From the NCBI RefSeq assembly GCF_028369295.1, contig NZ_JAQMYP010000004.1:266802-330801 (forward strand): a stretch of 64,000 nt of DNA, in the 5' to 3' direction. This DNA is from Streptomyces sp. HD. GTDB taxonomy: Bacteria; Actinomycetota; Actinomycetes; Streptomycetales; Streptomycetaceae. The number at the start of each line of letters is the position of its first letter. Position 1 is the first letter of the stretch. The notes below the pieces were generated by a model that saw nothing but the letters and a program-made list of their open reading frames with translations, did not search any database and was not told the DNA's origin. Position numbers and translations under genes: made by a program. Positions 1-7,499 of this stretch are shown one piece after another.

Positions 1-183
1 ACGCGAGTAGCGGACGTCCGTGCCGTCGCCCGGGGTGTCCATGCGCAGCGCCAGCGCCCACGAGGCCGTCACGACCAGCGCCCGGCCCAGCACCGGCACG
101 GGCCGCAACCCGCGCCGCAGGGCTGCCCCGGGTCGCCGTCCCGGTGCGGACGGCGGGTCCCGTGAAGTCCTGGGTGCCGTCAT
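1..183 (-). CDS. Hypothetical protein, N-terminal 61 residues only (runs off window)
   Basis: An ATG at 183-181 opens a frame that stays open to base 1, so only the N-terminus is visible. It is preceded by a GAGGGA ribosome-binding site and lies 12 bp after the stop of the GDSL hydrolase on the same strand, so the two are probably co-transcribed. The visible part is Arg/Pro-rich, then a hydrophobic stretch (about residues 32-48, rich in V, L, A and W) that could be a membrane anchor or signal segment. I do not recognise the family, and the rest of the gene is outside the window. Confidence 0.5.
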   Translation of the reverse strand, partial: MTAPRTSRDPPSAPGRRPGAALRRGLRPVPVLGRALVVTASWALALRMDTPGDGTDVRYSR

Positions 184-195
184 GGCGGCGGTCCC

Positions 196-1755
196 TCAGA
201 GGGCGAACCGCAGCACGCGACGGAAGAGGTCGAGGGCTTCGTCCGCCCAGGCCAGCAACCCGAGGCCGGAGGTCAGGCTTCCCGGCGGCCGGGTCAGCAG
301 GGTGTCGCGGCGGACCAGGCGGTCGAAGTCGACCAGGACGGGGTCCCGGCGTGGCGTCACCCCGTCCGGGCGGAAGAACTCCACACCGGCCAGGCGCATC
401 ACATTGATCAGTTCCTGGGCGAGGATGCCGTAGCCCACCGTGGTGGGGTGGACGCCGTCCAGGGAGAACAGCCCGCCGTCGGTGCGGCGCGTGCCGTCGC
501 TCGCCAGGAAACGGGTGTTGGGCTGCGGTGTCAGCGCGCGCAGGGCCGGCGGCAGGGGGTAGGGCTGCCACCAGGGCGGGCGGGCGAGCGGGTCCTCGAT
601 GTAGCGGCGGGAGCCGAGCCGGTCCAGGAGGGCCACGGTCTCCAGCAGGTACCAGTCCCTGCCCTCGTTGCGGGCGCCGCGTACCACGTCGGTGATGGCG
701 TGGTTGTAGTGATCGATCGCGGTGTCGATCTCCTGCGCCTGCGCGCCGGTGATGTGCGGGTCCTGCGTCGGGTCGAACGCCCGGTCACTGATCCACGGGC
801 GGGTGTAGTACGGGAAGTACGGCGAGCCCGGCTGGGTCTTCGTGGCGACACCGCGGGCGATCGGCGCGATGGTGACATGCGGGACGGTGCACCAGATGAC
901 GTGCCGCGCCTTGATGTCGCGCACCCGGTCGGCGACCTTGCCGAGTTCGGCCCTGAAGTGTTCGGGTCGCCAGACGGTGAAGCCGCCCTTGCGGTCCAGG
1001 TCGTCGTACCCCTTGTCGCTCCAGATCACTTTCAGGTCCACCACCGAGCGCAGCGCGTTGTTCGCTCCCAGGAACACGACCAGTGTCTCGATGCCGTGCC
1101 GCGGGCGTGTGTCGCCGACCTCGTCGCCGAGGTGGGCGGCGGCGGTCAGCTGTGTCAGGGTGTCGGCCGCCGCGGGCGGGGCCGGCAGCACGCGCAGGGC
1201 GGCGCGGTCGTCGGCGTGTTCCACGAGCTGCCGCAGCAGGTTGTCGCGCGGTGCGCCGATCCGTTTGGCACACACGCTCGCGGACTTCACCAGCGCGTCC
1301 CGCAGGTCCCAGCCGAACACCGCGAGGTTGTGGTTGACGGCGGTCCGGGCGGGCACGGTGTTGCCCGCCCCGACCTCCCAGAAGCGCTCGACCTCGTCCA
1401 TGTGCTGGTGGGCGTACCACAGCGCGGGTGCGGACTCCCACCAGTTCACCACCTGCCCGAACCGCGTCTCCAACTCGCGCAGGAACCGCTCGATGTTGAA
1501 CGGAAGCCCGCCGAACCCGTCGTACGTCGGGCGGCGGAATTGGCCGGCCCACCCCAACTCGTGGGCGACGACCGCCGGATACGACAGATCCGTGTGGAAG
1601 ATCGCCCCGCTCTGGAAGCCCTGCGTCAGCGAGTCGCCGATGGCGACCAGCCGGTGCGGGGGCCGGCCCCGCCAGGATCCGGTGTCGACGGGGATGCCGA
1701 GTCGGGGATCGTCCTGTGGCTCTCGCGGAACGGTCTTCTGGACTGTGTTGCTCAT
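196..1755 (-). CDS. SGNH/GDSL-family hydrolase (519 aa)
   Basis: This is a serine hydrolase of the SGNH (GDSL) superfamily, which cleaves esters of lipids or carbohydrates. Block I is the GDSL at residues 40-43 with nucleophile Ser42. A GANN tetrad in mid-protein fits block III, and DGVHPTTVGYG near the C-terminus supplies the Asp/His of block V. At 519 residues it is about twice the length of a minimal SGNH domain; the extra part is a long insertion between blocks I and III. No classical signal peptide precedes the GDSL block, so it may be cytoplasmic. The ATG start has GGGGGA upstream. It is divergent from the rhamnogalacturonan lyase across a 253-bp promoter region. Substrate unknown; the pectinase neighbour would fit an esterase role, but that is inference. 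Confidence 0.8.
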   Translation of the reverse strand: MSNTVQKTVPREPQDDPRLGIPVDTGSWRGRPPHRLVAIGDSLTQGFQSGAIFHTDLSYPAVVAHELGWAGQFRRPTYDGFGGLPFNIERFLRELETRFGQVVNWWESAPALWYAHQHMDEVERFWEVGAGNTVPARTAVNHNLAVFGWDLRDALVKSASVCAKRIGAPRDNLLRQLVEHADDRAALRVLPAPPAAADTLTQLTAAAHLGDEVGDTRPRHGIETLVVFLGANNALRSVVDLKVIWSDKGYDDLDRKGGFTVWRPEHFRAELGKVADRVRDIKARHVIWCTVPHVTIAPIARGVATKTQPGSPYFPYYTRPWISDRAFDPTQDPHITGAQAQEIDTAIDHYNHAITDVVRGARNEGRDWYLLETVALLDRLGSRRYIEDPLARPPWWQPYPLPPALRALTPQPNTRFLASDGTRRTDGGLFSLDGVHPTTVGYGILAQELINVMRLAGVEFFRPDGVTPRRDPVLVDFDRLVRRDTLLTRPPGSLTSGLGLLAWADEALDLFRRVLRFAL

Positions 1756-2008
1756 CGTGTCCCCCTGGGCCCCCGCGGGCGTCCCTCGCCGAGGGGGCCT
1801 TCACAGACCTGTACCGGACACGACGCCCGGAAGGACCGGTCGAACCGTCAAATACGTCCGAACCCGTCAGGTTGAGGTGGCCGGTTCGGGTCCTTCGCCT
1901 TACCCGACCCGTCCCCCTGAGCGGGATGCCGACGCACCCGGCAACTTCCGTCCGCCCGGCGGCGACTGAGGGGACGGACCCCGTCCTTCCCCCGAGGAGG
2001 TACGTCAC

Positions 2009-3883
2009 GTGCAGCACCCGCGCAAGCACCGCAGACGCCGGGCCGCTCTCGCCGCGGCCGTCGCCACCACCGCCCTGACCGCCGCCGGGCTCACCACCCT
2101 GAACGGGACCGGAATTGCCGCGGCCGCCACCGCACGGCAGGTCGAGGCGCTCGACCGGGGCGTGGTCAGTGTGCACACGGCCGACGGCAACCTGGTCAGC
2201 TGGCGCTGGCTGGGCACCGACCCGGACAACGTCTCCTTCAACGTCTACCGGGCCGGCACGAAGGTCAACTCGACCCCGGTCACCGGCTCCACGAACTATT
2301 TCCACTCCGGCGCCCCCGAACAGGCCGACTACACGGTCCGCGCCGTCGTGGGCGGCGTCGAGCAGGGCGACTCCGTGCACGCCGTCCAGTTCCGCACGGG
2401 CTACAAGGACGTCCCCATCAGCGCGCCCGCCGGCGGCACGACCCCCGACGGCGTGGCCTACACCTACGAGGCCAACGACGCCTCCGTCGGCGACCTCGAC
2501 GGTGACGGCGCCCTCGACATCGTCCTGAAGTGGCAGCCCACCAACGCCAAGGACAACTCCCAGTCCGGCCACACCGGCAACACGATCGTCGACGGCATCA
2601 AGCTCGACGGCACCCGGCTGTGGCGCGTCGACCTGGGCCGCAACATCCGCTCCGGCGCGCACTACACGCAGTTCCAGGTGTACGACTACGACGGCGACCG
2701 CAAGGCCGAGGTCGCCATGAAGACCGCCGACGGGACGAAGGACGGCACGGGCGCGGTGATCGGCAGTTCGTCCGCCGACCACCGGAATTCGTCCGGCTAC
2801 GTCCTCTCCGGCCCCGAGTACCTCACCATGTTCAACGGGCAGACCGGCAAGGCGATGGGGACGGTGGACTACGTCCCGGCCCGGGGGACGGTCTCGTCGT
2901 GGGGCGACTCCTACGGCAACCGCGTCGACCGGTTCCTCGCCGGCACCGCCTACCTGGACGGCTCACGGCCCTCACTGATCATGGCGCGCGGCTACTACAC
3001 CCGTACCGTCATCGCCGCCTGGGACTGGCGGAACGGCGCCTTCACGCGCCGCTGGACCTTCGACACCAACTCCTCCACCAACACCGGCAAGGGATTCGAC
3101 GGCCAGGGCTCGCACAGCCTGTCCGTCGGAGACGTCGACGGCGACGGCAAGGACGAGATCGTGTACGGCGCGATGGCCGTTGACGACAACGGCAACGGCC
3201 TGTGGACGACCAAGACCGGCCATGGCGACGCCCAGCACCTCGGCGACCTCGACCCCGCGCACGCGGGCCTGGAGTACTTCAAGGTCTCGGAGTCGACGAG
3301 CCAGCCCGCCGAGCTGTACATCAACCCGGCCAACGGCACGGTCAACTGGAAGCTCGCCGCCTGCTGCGACAACGGCCGGGGCGTGGCGGGGGACATCTAC
3401 GCCGGGAACGACGGCGCCGAGGTGTGGTCCGCCTCCGACAGCTCCATCCGTGACGAGGCCGGCGCCACCAAGGGCCGCGAGCCGTCCTCCGCCAACTTCC
3501 TGTCCTGGTGGGACGGCGACACCGTCCGCGAACTCCTCGACGGCACCCGTATCGACAAGTACGGCACGTCCTCCGACACCCGCCTGCTGACCGGCTCCGG
3601 CGTCTCCTCCAACAACGGCACCAAGGCCACGCCCGTGCTGTCCGGCGACATCCTCGGCGACTGGCGCGAGGAGGTCATCTGGCGCACCAGCGGCAACACG
3701 GCGCTGCGCATCTACTCCACGCCGTACGAGACGAACACGAGGATCACGACCCTGCTGCACGACACGATGTACCGCACGGGGCTGGCCTGGCAGAACACGG
3801 CATACAACCAGCCATCGCACCCGAGCTTCTTCCTCGGCAACGGCATGGGAACGGCGCCCCGGCCGACCGTGTACACGCCCTGA
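2009..3883 (+). CDS. Secreted rhamnogalacturonan lyase, polysaccharide lyase family 11
   Basis: It cleaves the rhamnose-galacturonic acid backbone of rhamnogalacturonan I in pectin by beta-elimination outside the cell. The N-terminal signal peptide (about 37 residues, basic head, Ala/Leu core, Ala-rich cleavage site) is followed by the PL11 start around residues 45-65 (ALDRGVVSVHTADGNLVSWR). The fold is an eight-bladed propeller with calcium-binding loops; DxDGDG repeats such as DLDGDGALD, DYDGDRKAE and DVDGDGKDE are visible. It has 624 residues with no carbohydrate-binding module. The GTG start is supported by GAGGAGG at 1994-2000. A strong hairpin follows the stop, so the gene is probably monocistronic. 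Confidence 0.9.
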   Translation: MQHPRKHRRRRAALAAAVATTALTAAGLTTLNGTGIAAAATARQVEALDRGVVSVHTADGNLVSWRWLGTDPDNVSFNVYRAGTKVNSTPVTGSTNYFHSGAPEQADYTVRAVVGGVEQGDSVHAVQFRTGYKDVPISAPAGGTTPDGVAYTYEANDASVGDLDGDGALDIVLKWQPTNAKDNSQSGHTGNTIVDGIKLDGTRLWRVDLGRNIRSGAHYTQFQVYDYDGDRKAEVAMKTADGTKDGTGAVIGSSSADHRNSSGYVLSGPEYLTMFNGQTGKAMGTVDYVPARGTVSSWGDSYGNRVDRFLAGTAYLDGSRPSLIMARGYYTRTVIAAWDWRNGAFTRRWTFDTNSSTNTGKGFDGQGSHSLSVGDVDGDGKDEIVYGAMAVDDNGNGLWTTKTGHGDAQHLGDLDPAHAGLEYFKVSESTSQPAELYINPANGTVNWKLAACCDNGRGVAGDIYAGNDGAEVWSASDSSIRDEAGATKGREPSSANFLSWWDGDTVRELLDGTRIDKYGTSSDTRLLTGSGVSSNNGTKATPVLSGDILGDWREEVIWRTSGNTALRIYSTPYETNTRITTLLHDTMYRTGLAWQNTAYNQPSHPSFFLGNGMGTAPRPTVYTP

Positions 3884-3912
3884 TTCGCCGCTGTCCGCGA
3901 TCGGCGCTCTCG

Positions 3913-3947
3913 GAGGTGGTCGTGCCCGGACGGAGCACGGCCACCTC
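3913..3947 (+). terminator. Hairpin terminator after rhamnogalacturonan lyase
   Basis: Thirteen-base arms (3913-3925 and 3935-3947) pair with one G-T wobble around a 9-base loop, 29 bp after the stop codon. There is no U tract, as is common in Streptomyces. Confidence 0.65.
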
Positions 3948-4010
3948 TGTACAACCATGCGGGTTCTTCACAGGTCCTTCACATGCGAACCACTGAAACC
4001 TGGGGGGAAC

Positions 4011-4628
4011 ATGTTGCGCCACACCCGCATTCGGCACACCCGCATTCGCCTCGCCGCCACCGCGGCCGTCGCCGTGGCCGCGATCGGCCTTACCGCCTGC
4101 GGCTCCGGCTCCGGTGACGAGATCGTCGACAAGCCGAAGGCGAAGGCCTCCGCCAAGGCCGACGGCGGCGACGCGCAGGAGCCCGCCGCCGAGAAGAGCA
4201 GCGCCGCGCCCGAGGTCGCCAAGGTCGGCGACACGCTCGCCCTCAAGGGCATGGAGAGCGGCAGCGGACTCGACGTCACGGTCGTCAAGGTCGCCGACAA
4301 CGCCAAGCCGGGCGACGAGTTCTTCGCCCCGGAGTCCGGCAACCGGTGGATCGGCGTGCAGTTCCAGCTGGTCAACACCGGCAGCAAGGTCTATTCCGAC
4401 GCTCCCATGAACGGGGCGAAGATGGCCGACGGCCAGGGCCAGCAGTTCGGGACGACCATCGCCGACATCACGGCAGGCCCGTCCATGTCGTCGGACGTCC
4501 GGCTGAAACCCGGCGCGAAGGCGCTCGGCTGGATCGTGTTCGAGGTGCCGAAGGCGTCGAAGCCGGCCACCGTCACCTTCGCGATGGACTCGGGCTTCGC
4601 CCAGCAGGCCGGGGAGTGGAAGCTGTAG
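4011..4628 (+). CDS. Secreted lipoprotein, DUF4352-like immunoglobulin-fold domain
   Basis: This 205-residue protein has a basic N-terminus, a hydrophobic core and a lipobox (IGLTAC, Cys about residue 27), so it should be lipid-anchored on the outer face of the membrane. After a Lys/Ala/Asp-rich linker the domain has the look of DUF4352: GDTLALKG, then a strand with NRWIGVQFQLVNTGSKVY, and a late PGAKALGWIVFEVP strand. Such domains are common accessory lipoproteins of unknown function in actinobacteria. The start is the ATG at 4011, directly after GGGGGG (4002-4007), not the in-frame ATG at 3957, which lacks a ribosome-binding site. It converges on the GH74 gene across a perfect 13-bp hairpin. 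Confidence 0.8.
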   Translation: MLRHTRIRHTRIRLAATAAVAVAAIGLTACGSGSGDEIVDKPKAKASAKADGGDAQEPAAEKSSAAPEVAKVGDTLALKGMESGSGLDVTVVKVADNAKPGDEFFAPESGNRWIGVQFQLVNTGSKVYSDAPMNGAKMADGQGQQFGTTIADITAGPSMSSDVRLKPGAKALGWIVFEVPKASKPATVTFAMDSGFAQQAGEWKL

Positions 4629-4646
4629 GGCACCCAACGCGGCACG

Positions 4647-4678
4647 GAGGGCGCGTGCCTGTGCCGGCACGCGCCCTC
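4647..4678. terminator. Bidirectional hairpin terminator between convergent genes
   Basis: Perfect 13-bp inverted repeat (4647-4659 and 4666-4678, arm GAGGGCGCGTGCC) with a 6-base loop. It sits between the lipoprotein gene and the end of the GH74 gene and can serve both. Confidence 0.75.
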
Positions 4679-4693
4679 GGGCTCAGCCCGCGC

Positions 4694-7360
4694 TCAACTC
4701 ACGGCGCAGCTCTGGTCGCCCAGCCTGAACGCGGACGGTTTCGTGTTCGTCCCCGACCAGCTGCCCGTGAACCCGAAGCTCACGGACGACCCGGCCGCCA
4801 CGTTCCCGTTCCAGCCCAGGTTCTTCGCGGTCACCGCCGATCCCGACTGCGTGTGCTCGGCGTTCCACAGCTGGGTGATCCGCTGCCCCTCCGCGAAGGA
4901 CCAGCCAAGTGACCAGCCGCTCCAGGCGGTTGAGCCCGTGTTGGACAACTGCACATCCGCCTGGAAGCCGCCCGACCACTGGTTGGTGACCTTGTACGTC
5001 ACCGCACAGGCGCCGGTCGGCGTCGGCGCGGGGTCGGTACCGCCACCGCCTCCGTCCCCGCCGCCCGCGTCCGAGGAGTCGCCGTAGACGACCCCGCGGC
5101 CGTTCGTCGACACGTACACCCGCCCGTACACTCGCGGATCACCCGTGATCGCCGCGCCCGTCCAACCCCACTGGTGGGCGTCGTCGTTGATACGGGTCCA
5201 GCTCGCGCCCTTGTCCGTGGAGCGGAAGATGCCGCGCACGCCGCCGATCTTCGCGCTGGTGTAGAGGGTCTGGTACGACGCTCCCGGCGCCGCCTTGCCG
5301 AAGCCGATCGCGTCGGCCTGCTCGACGCCCGAGAGCTTTGTGAAGCTCGCGCCCCCGTCGGTCGAGTGCCACAGACCGTACGCCCCGTCCGTCGCACCGC
5401 CGGCCAGCCACACGTCGCCCTTCACCCCGGGCAGCGCCTTGAAGCGGACGCTGTCCCCGCTCGGCAGCCCGGTCGCCGAGGACGCGGTGAAGGTCGCGCC
5501 GCCGTCCGAACTGACATAGAACGTCCCGGACTTGAAGCCGTAGAAGGTCTTCGGATCGGCGCGGTCGGACTCCACGGTCGCCCCGGCCGGTATCCCGCTC
5601 GACGCCTGCCACGACGAACCGAAGCCCGTGGTGTACTGCACGCCCGTCCCGGCGGGGCTCCACACGAACCGGCTGTCGTCCGCCGCCGCCGCGACCGTCC
5701 CGCCGCCGCTGACGCCCGAAGGGTCGCTCCCCGCGAACCAGTTGGCACCGTTGTCCGTCGAGAACGCGATGTGCGGGCCGGAGTCGAGATCGCCGACCCG
5801 GACGACGGTGCCGGGGTTCGTCTCGGCGAAGTCCAGGCTGGTGCTCGTGGTGAAGTTCGGCTGTGTGAACATCATCGACGGCACCTTGGTGAGGTCCGTG
5901 TGCCGGAAGCCGCCGATGTCGCCGAGGGCGCTGAGCAGCGGGGCACCGGACGGGGGAGAGGCCAGGTCGTTGACCGCCGTCTCCTCCAGCCCCTGCACCA
6001 TCGGCCTGATGGCGAACTGACTCCCGCTGTCCCACTTCGTCAGATCCTCGGTGCCGTAGACCGTCGCACCCGTCCCGTACATCATCCGGTTCGAGTCGAA
6101 CGGGTCGATCTCCAGCGCCTCCGTCATCCAGCCCAGCTTCGGCGTCTGCTCGGGCGGCGACGGGTTCGCGCCCCAGGTCAGCCACGGCGAGGACGAGACG
6201 TCCATGGTGTAGCGGTTGGCACGGTCGGGATACGACGTGTAGTCCCACGCCTTCGTCCAGGTGCCGCCGCTGTCCGTCGAGCGGAAGATCTGGGTGTCCG
6301 GCCACCAGGAGCTGTACGCCGTCGCCATCACCGTGCCGGGCTTCTGCCGGTCGACCGTCAGGCCTGCGAAGCCGTAGTAGGTGTCGGCCTCGACGACCGG
6401 GCTGATGTCCGTCCAGGTACCGGTCGCCGTCGCGTACCGCCACAGCCTGCCCTTGCCGCCGTCGTACGGGCCGCCCTTGTCGCTGTAGGCGAGATAGAGG
6501 TAGCCGTTCGTCGCGTCCAGCACGCCCTTGTGCGCCAGGTATCCCGTCGGCTGCCCGGCGACCCGCGACCAGGTCGCGCCCGCGTCCGTCGACCGGTACA
6601 CGGCGTTGTCCTTGTCGGCGACCCCGACGTAGATCGTCTTCGTCGCGTTGCCCGAGGTGCCCGTGGACTCGTCGAAGGTGACCCAGACGACGCCCTGGTT
6701 GTCGCTGGCGTACCCGCTGGTGTCGCTCGGATCCTGCACGTAGTTGCCGACGTTCGGGAAGTTGGTGACCTGCGACCAGGTCACCCCGGAGTCCGTCGAC
6801 CGCCACAGCCCCTTGCCGCTGGGCGCGCCCAGATACAGCACGCTGTTGCGGTTCGGGTCCACCGCCAGCCGCTCACCCATGCCACGGCCGGGCATGTTGC
6901 CGCCCAGCTTGAACGGCAGTCCCGTCTTCTGCCAGCTCGCGCCCCGGTCGGCGGAGCGCATCACCGCGCCGTTCTTCGGGTCCCAGCCGTTGGTGTACGT
7001 CCCGACTGCCGCGTACACCTTGTCCGGGTCGACGGAGTCGGACGCCAGGCTCACCACGCCCGTGTGCCCCCAGTCGTCCCAGCCGACCGAGTCCAGCAAC
7101 GGCGTCCAGGTCCTGCTCGCCTCCTGCCAGCGGTAGGCGCCGCCGATGTCGGTCCGGGCGTAGGCGAGGTTCTTCTCCTTGCGGTTGAAGACGATGCCGG
7201 GGACGAAGCCGCCGCCGTCGATCCGGGCGTTCTTCCAGGTGTAGGTGTCGGCGGCGATCGACACGTCCTTCGGGGCGTCGGCGGCGAGTGCGGGTGGGGT
7301 GCCCGCGAGCAGTCCGGCGGCGAGTGCGAGTACGGCCGTGAGGATGCGGGTTCTTCGCAC
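4694..7360 (-). CDS. Secreted GH74 xyloglucanase with C-terminal CBM2
   Basis: An 888-residue secreted enzyme that hydrolyses the beta-1,4-glucan backbone of xyloglucan. A signal peptide (residues 1-27, ending PPALAA) leads into two seven-bladed propellers of the GH74 fold, recognisable from repeated sialidase-type turns (DRGASW, DSGVTW, DAGATW, DSGGTW, DGGASF). The catalytic Asp pair is visible in RTDIGGAYRW (Asp71) and in GDIGGFRH in the second half. A Gly/Asp/Pro linker leads to a cellulose-binding CBM2 of about 100 residues with conserved Trp residues, ending at the C-terminus. The GTG at 7360 is chosen because GGAAAGGA lies just upstream and it begins a normal signal peptide; the frame stays open further upstream but that part is not signal-like. 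It lies 139 bp downstream of the GH48 gene on the same strand. Confidence 0.93.
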   Translation of the reverse strand: MRRTRILTAVLALAAGLLAGTPPALAADAPKDVSIAADTYTWKNARIDGGGFVPGIVFNRKEKNLAYARTDIGGAYRWQEASRTWTPLLDSVGWDDWGHTGVVSLASDSVDPDKVYAAVGTYTNGWDPKNGAVMRSADRGASWQKTGLPFKLGGNMPGRGMGERLAVDPNRNSVLYLGAPSGKGLWRSTDSGVTWSQVTNFPNVGNYVQDPSDTSGYASDNQGVVWVTFDESTGTSGNATKTIYVGVADKDNAVYRSTDAGATWSRVAGQPTGYLAHKGVLDATNGYLYLAYSDKGGPYDGGKGRLWRYATATGTWTDISPVVEADTYYGFAGLTVDRQKPGTVMATAYSSWWPDTQIFRSTDSGGTWTKAWDYTSYPDRANRYTMDVSSSPWLTWGANPSPPEQTPKLGWMTEALEIDPFDSNRMMYGTGATVYGTEDLTKWDSGSQFAIRPMVQGLEETAVNDLASPPSGAPLLSALGDIGGFRHTDLTKVPSMMFTQPNFTTSTSLDFAETNPGTVVRVGDLDSGPHIAFSTDNGANWFAGSDPSGVSGGGTVAAAADDSRFVWSPAGTGVQYTTGFGSSWQASSGIPAGATVESDRADPKTFYGFKSGTFYVSSDGGATFTASSATGLPSGDSVRFKALPGVKGDVWLAGGATDGAYGLWHSTDGGASFTKLSGVEQADAIGFGKAAPGASYQTLYTSAKIGGVRGIFRSTDKGASWTRINDDAHQWGWTGAAITGDPRVYGRVYVSTNGRGVVYGDSSDAGGGDGGGGGTDPAPTPTGACAVTYKVTNQWSGGFQADVQLSNTGSTAWSGWSLGWSFAEGQRITQLWNAEHTQSGSAVTAKNLGWNGNVAAGSSVSFGFTGSWSGTNTKPSAFRLGDQSCAVS

Positions 7361-7404
7361 GACGGGTCCTTTCCGGAGTGGGGGATACGGAAGGCAGTGC
7401 GCGG

Positions 7405-7417
7405 AGTAAGCGCTTTC
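7405..7417. promoter_or_regulatory. Possible LacI-type operator upstream of GH74
   Basis: An AAGCGCTT palindrome (7408-7415) within GTAAGCGCTTTC lies about 50 bp upstream of the GH74 start. The central GCGC with flanking A/T is typical of LacI-family operators, but it is not a good CebR box. Only one copy, so weak. Confidence 0.35.
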
Positions 7418-7434
7418 TGCCCCATGCGACAGGT

Positions 7435-7470
7435 GCCGGGCGACCCCCAGTGCGGGTGGGGCCGCCCGGC
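7435..7470 (-). terminator. Hairpin downstream of GH48 gene
   Basis: Arms 7435-7447 and 7458-7470 pair at 12 of 13 positions around a 10-base loop, 30 bp beyond the GH48 stop codon. It could terminate GH48 transcription or attenuate readthrough into GH74. Confidence 0.45.
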
Positions 7471-7499
7471 GTTGTACGCAGAGCCTCAGCGGGGCGGGG

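Noticed and set aside
785..2782. Long minus-strand frame across the GDSL promoter and the rhamnogalacturonan lyase
   Set aside because: It spans two divergent genes in other frames and has no family features; codon shadow.
3957..4010. Earlier ATG for the DUF4352 lipoprotein
   Set aside because: No ribosome-binding site, and it would add 18 residues before a normal lipoprotein signal; ATG at 4011 follows a G-rich site.
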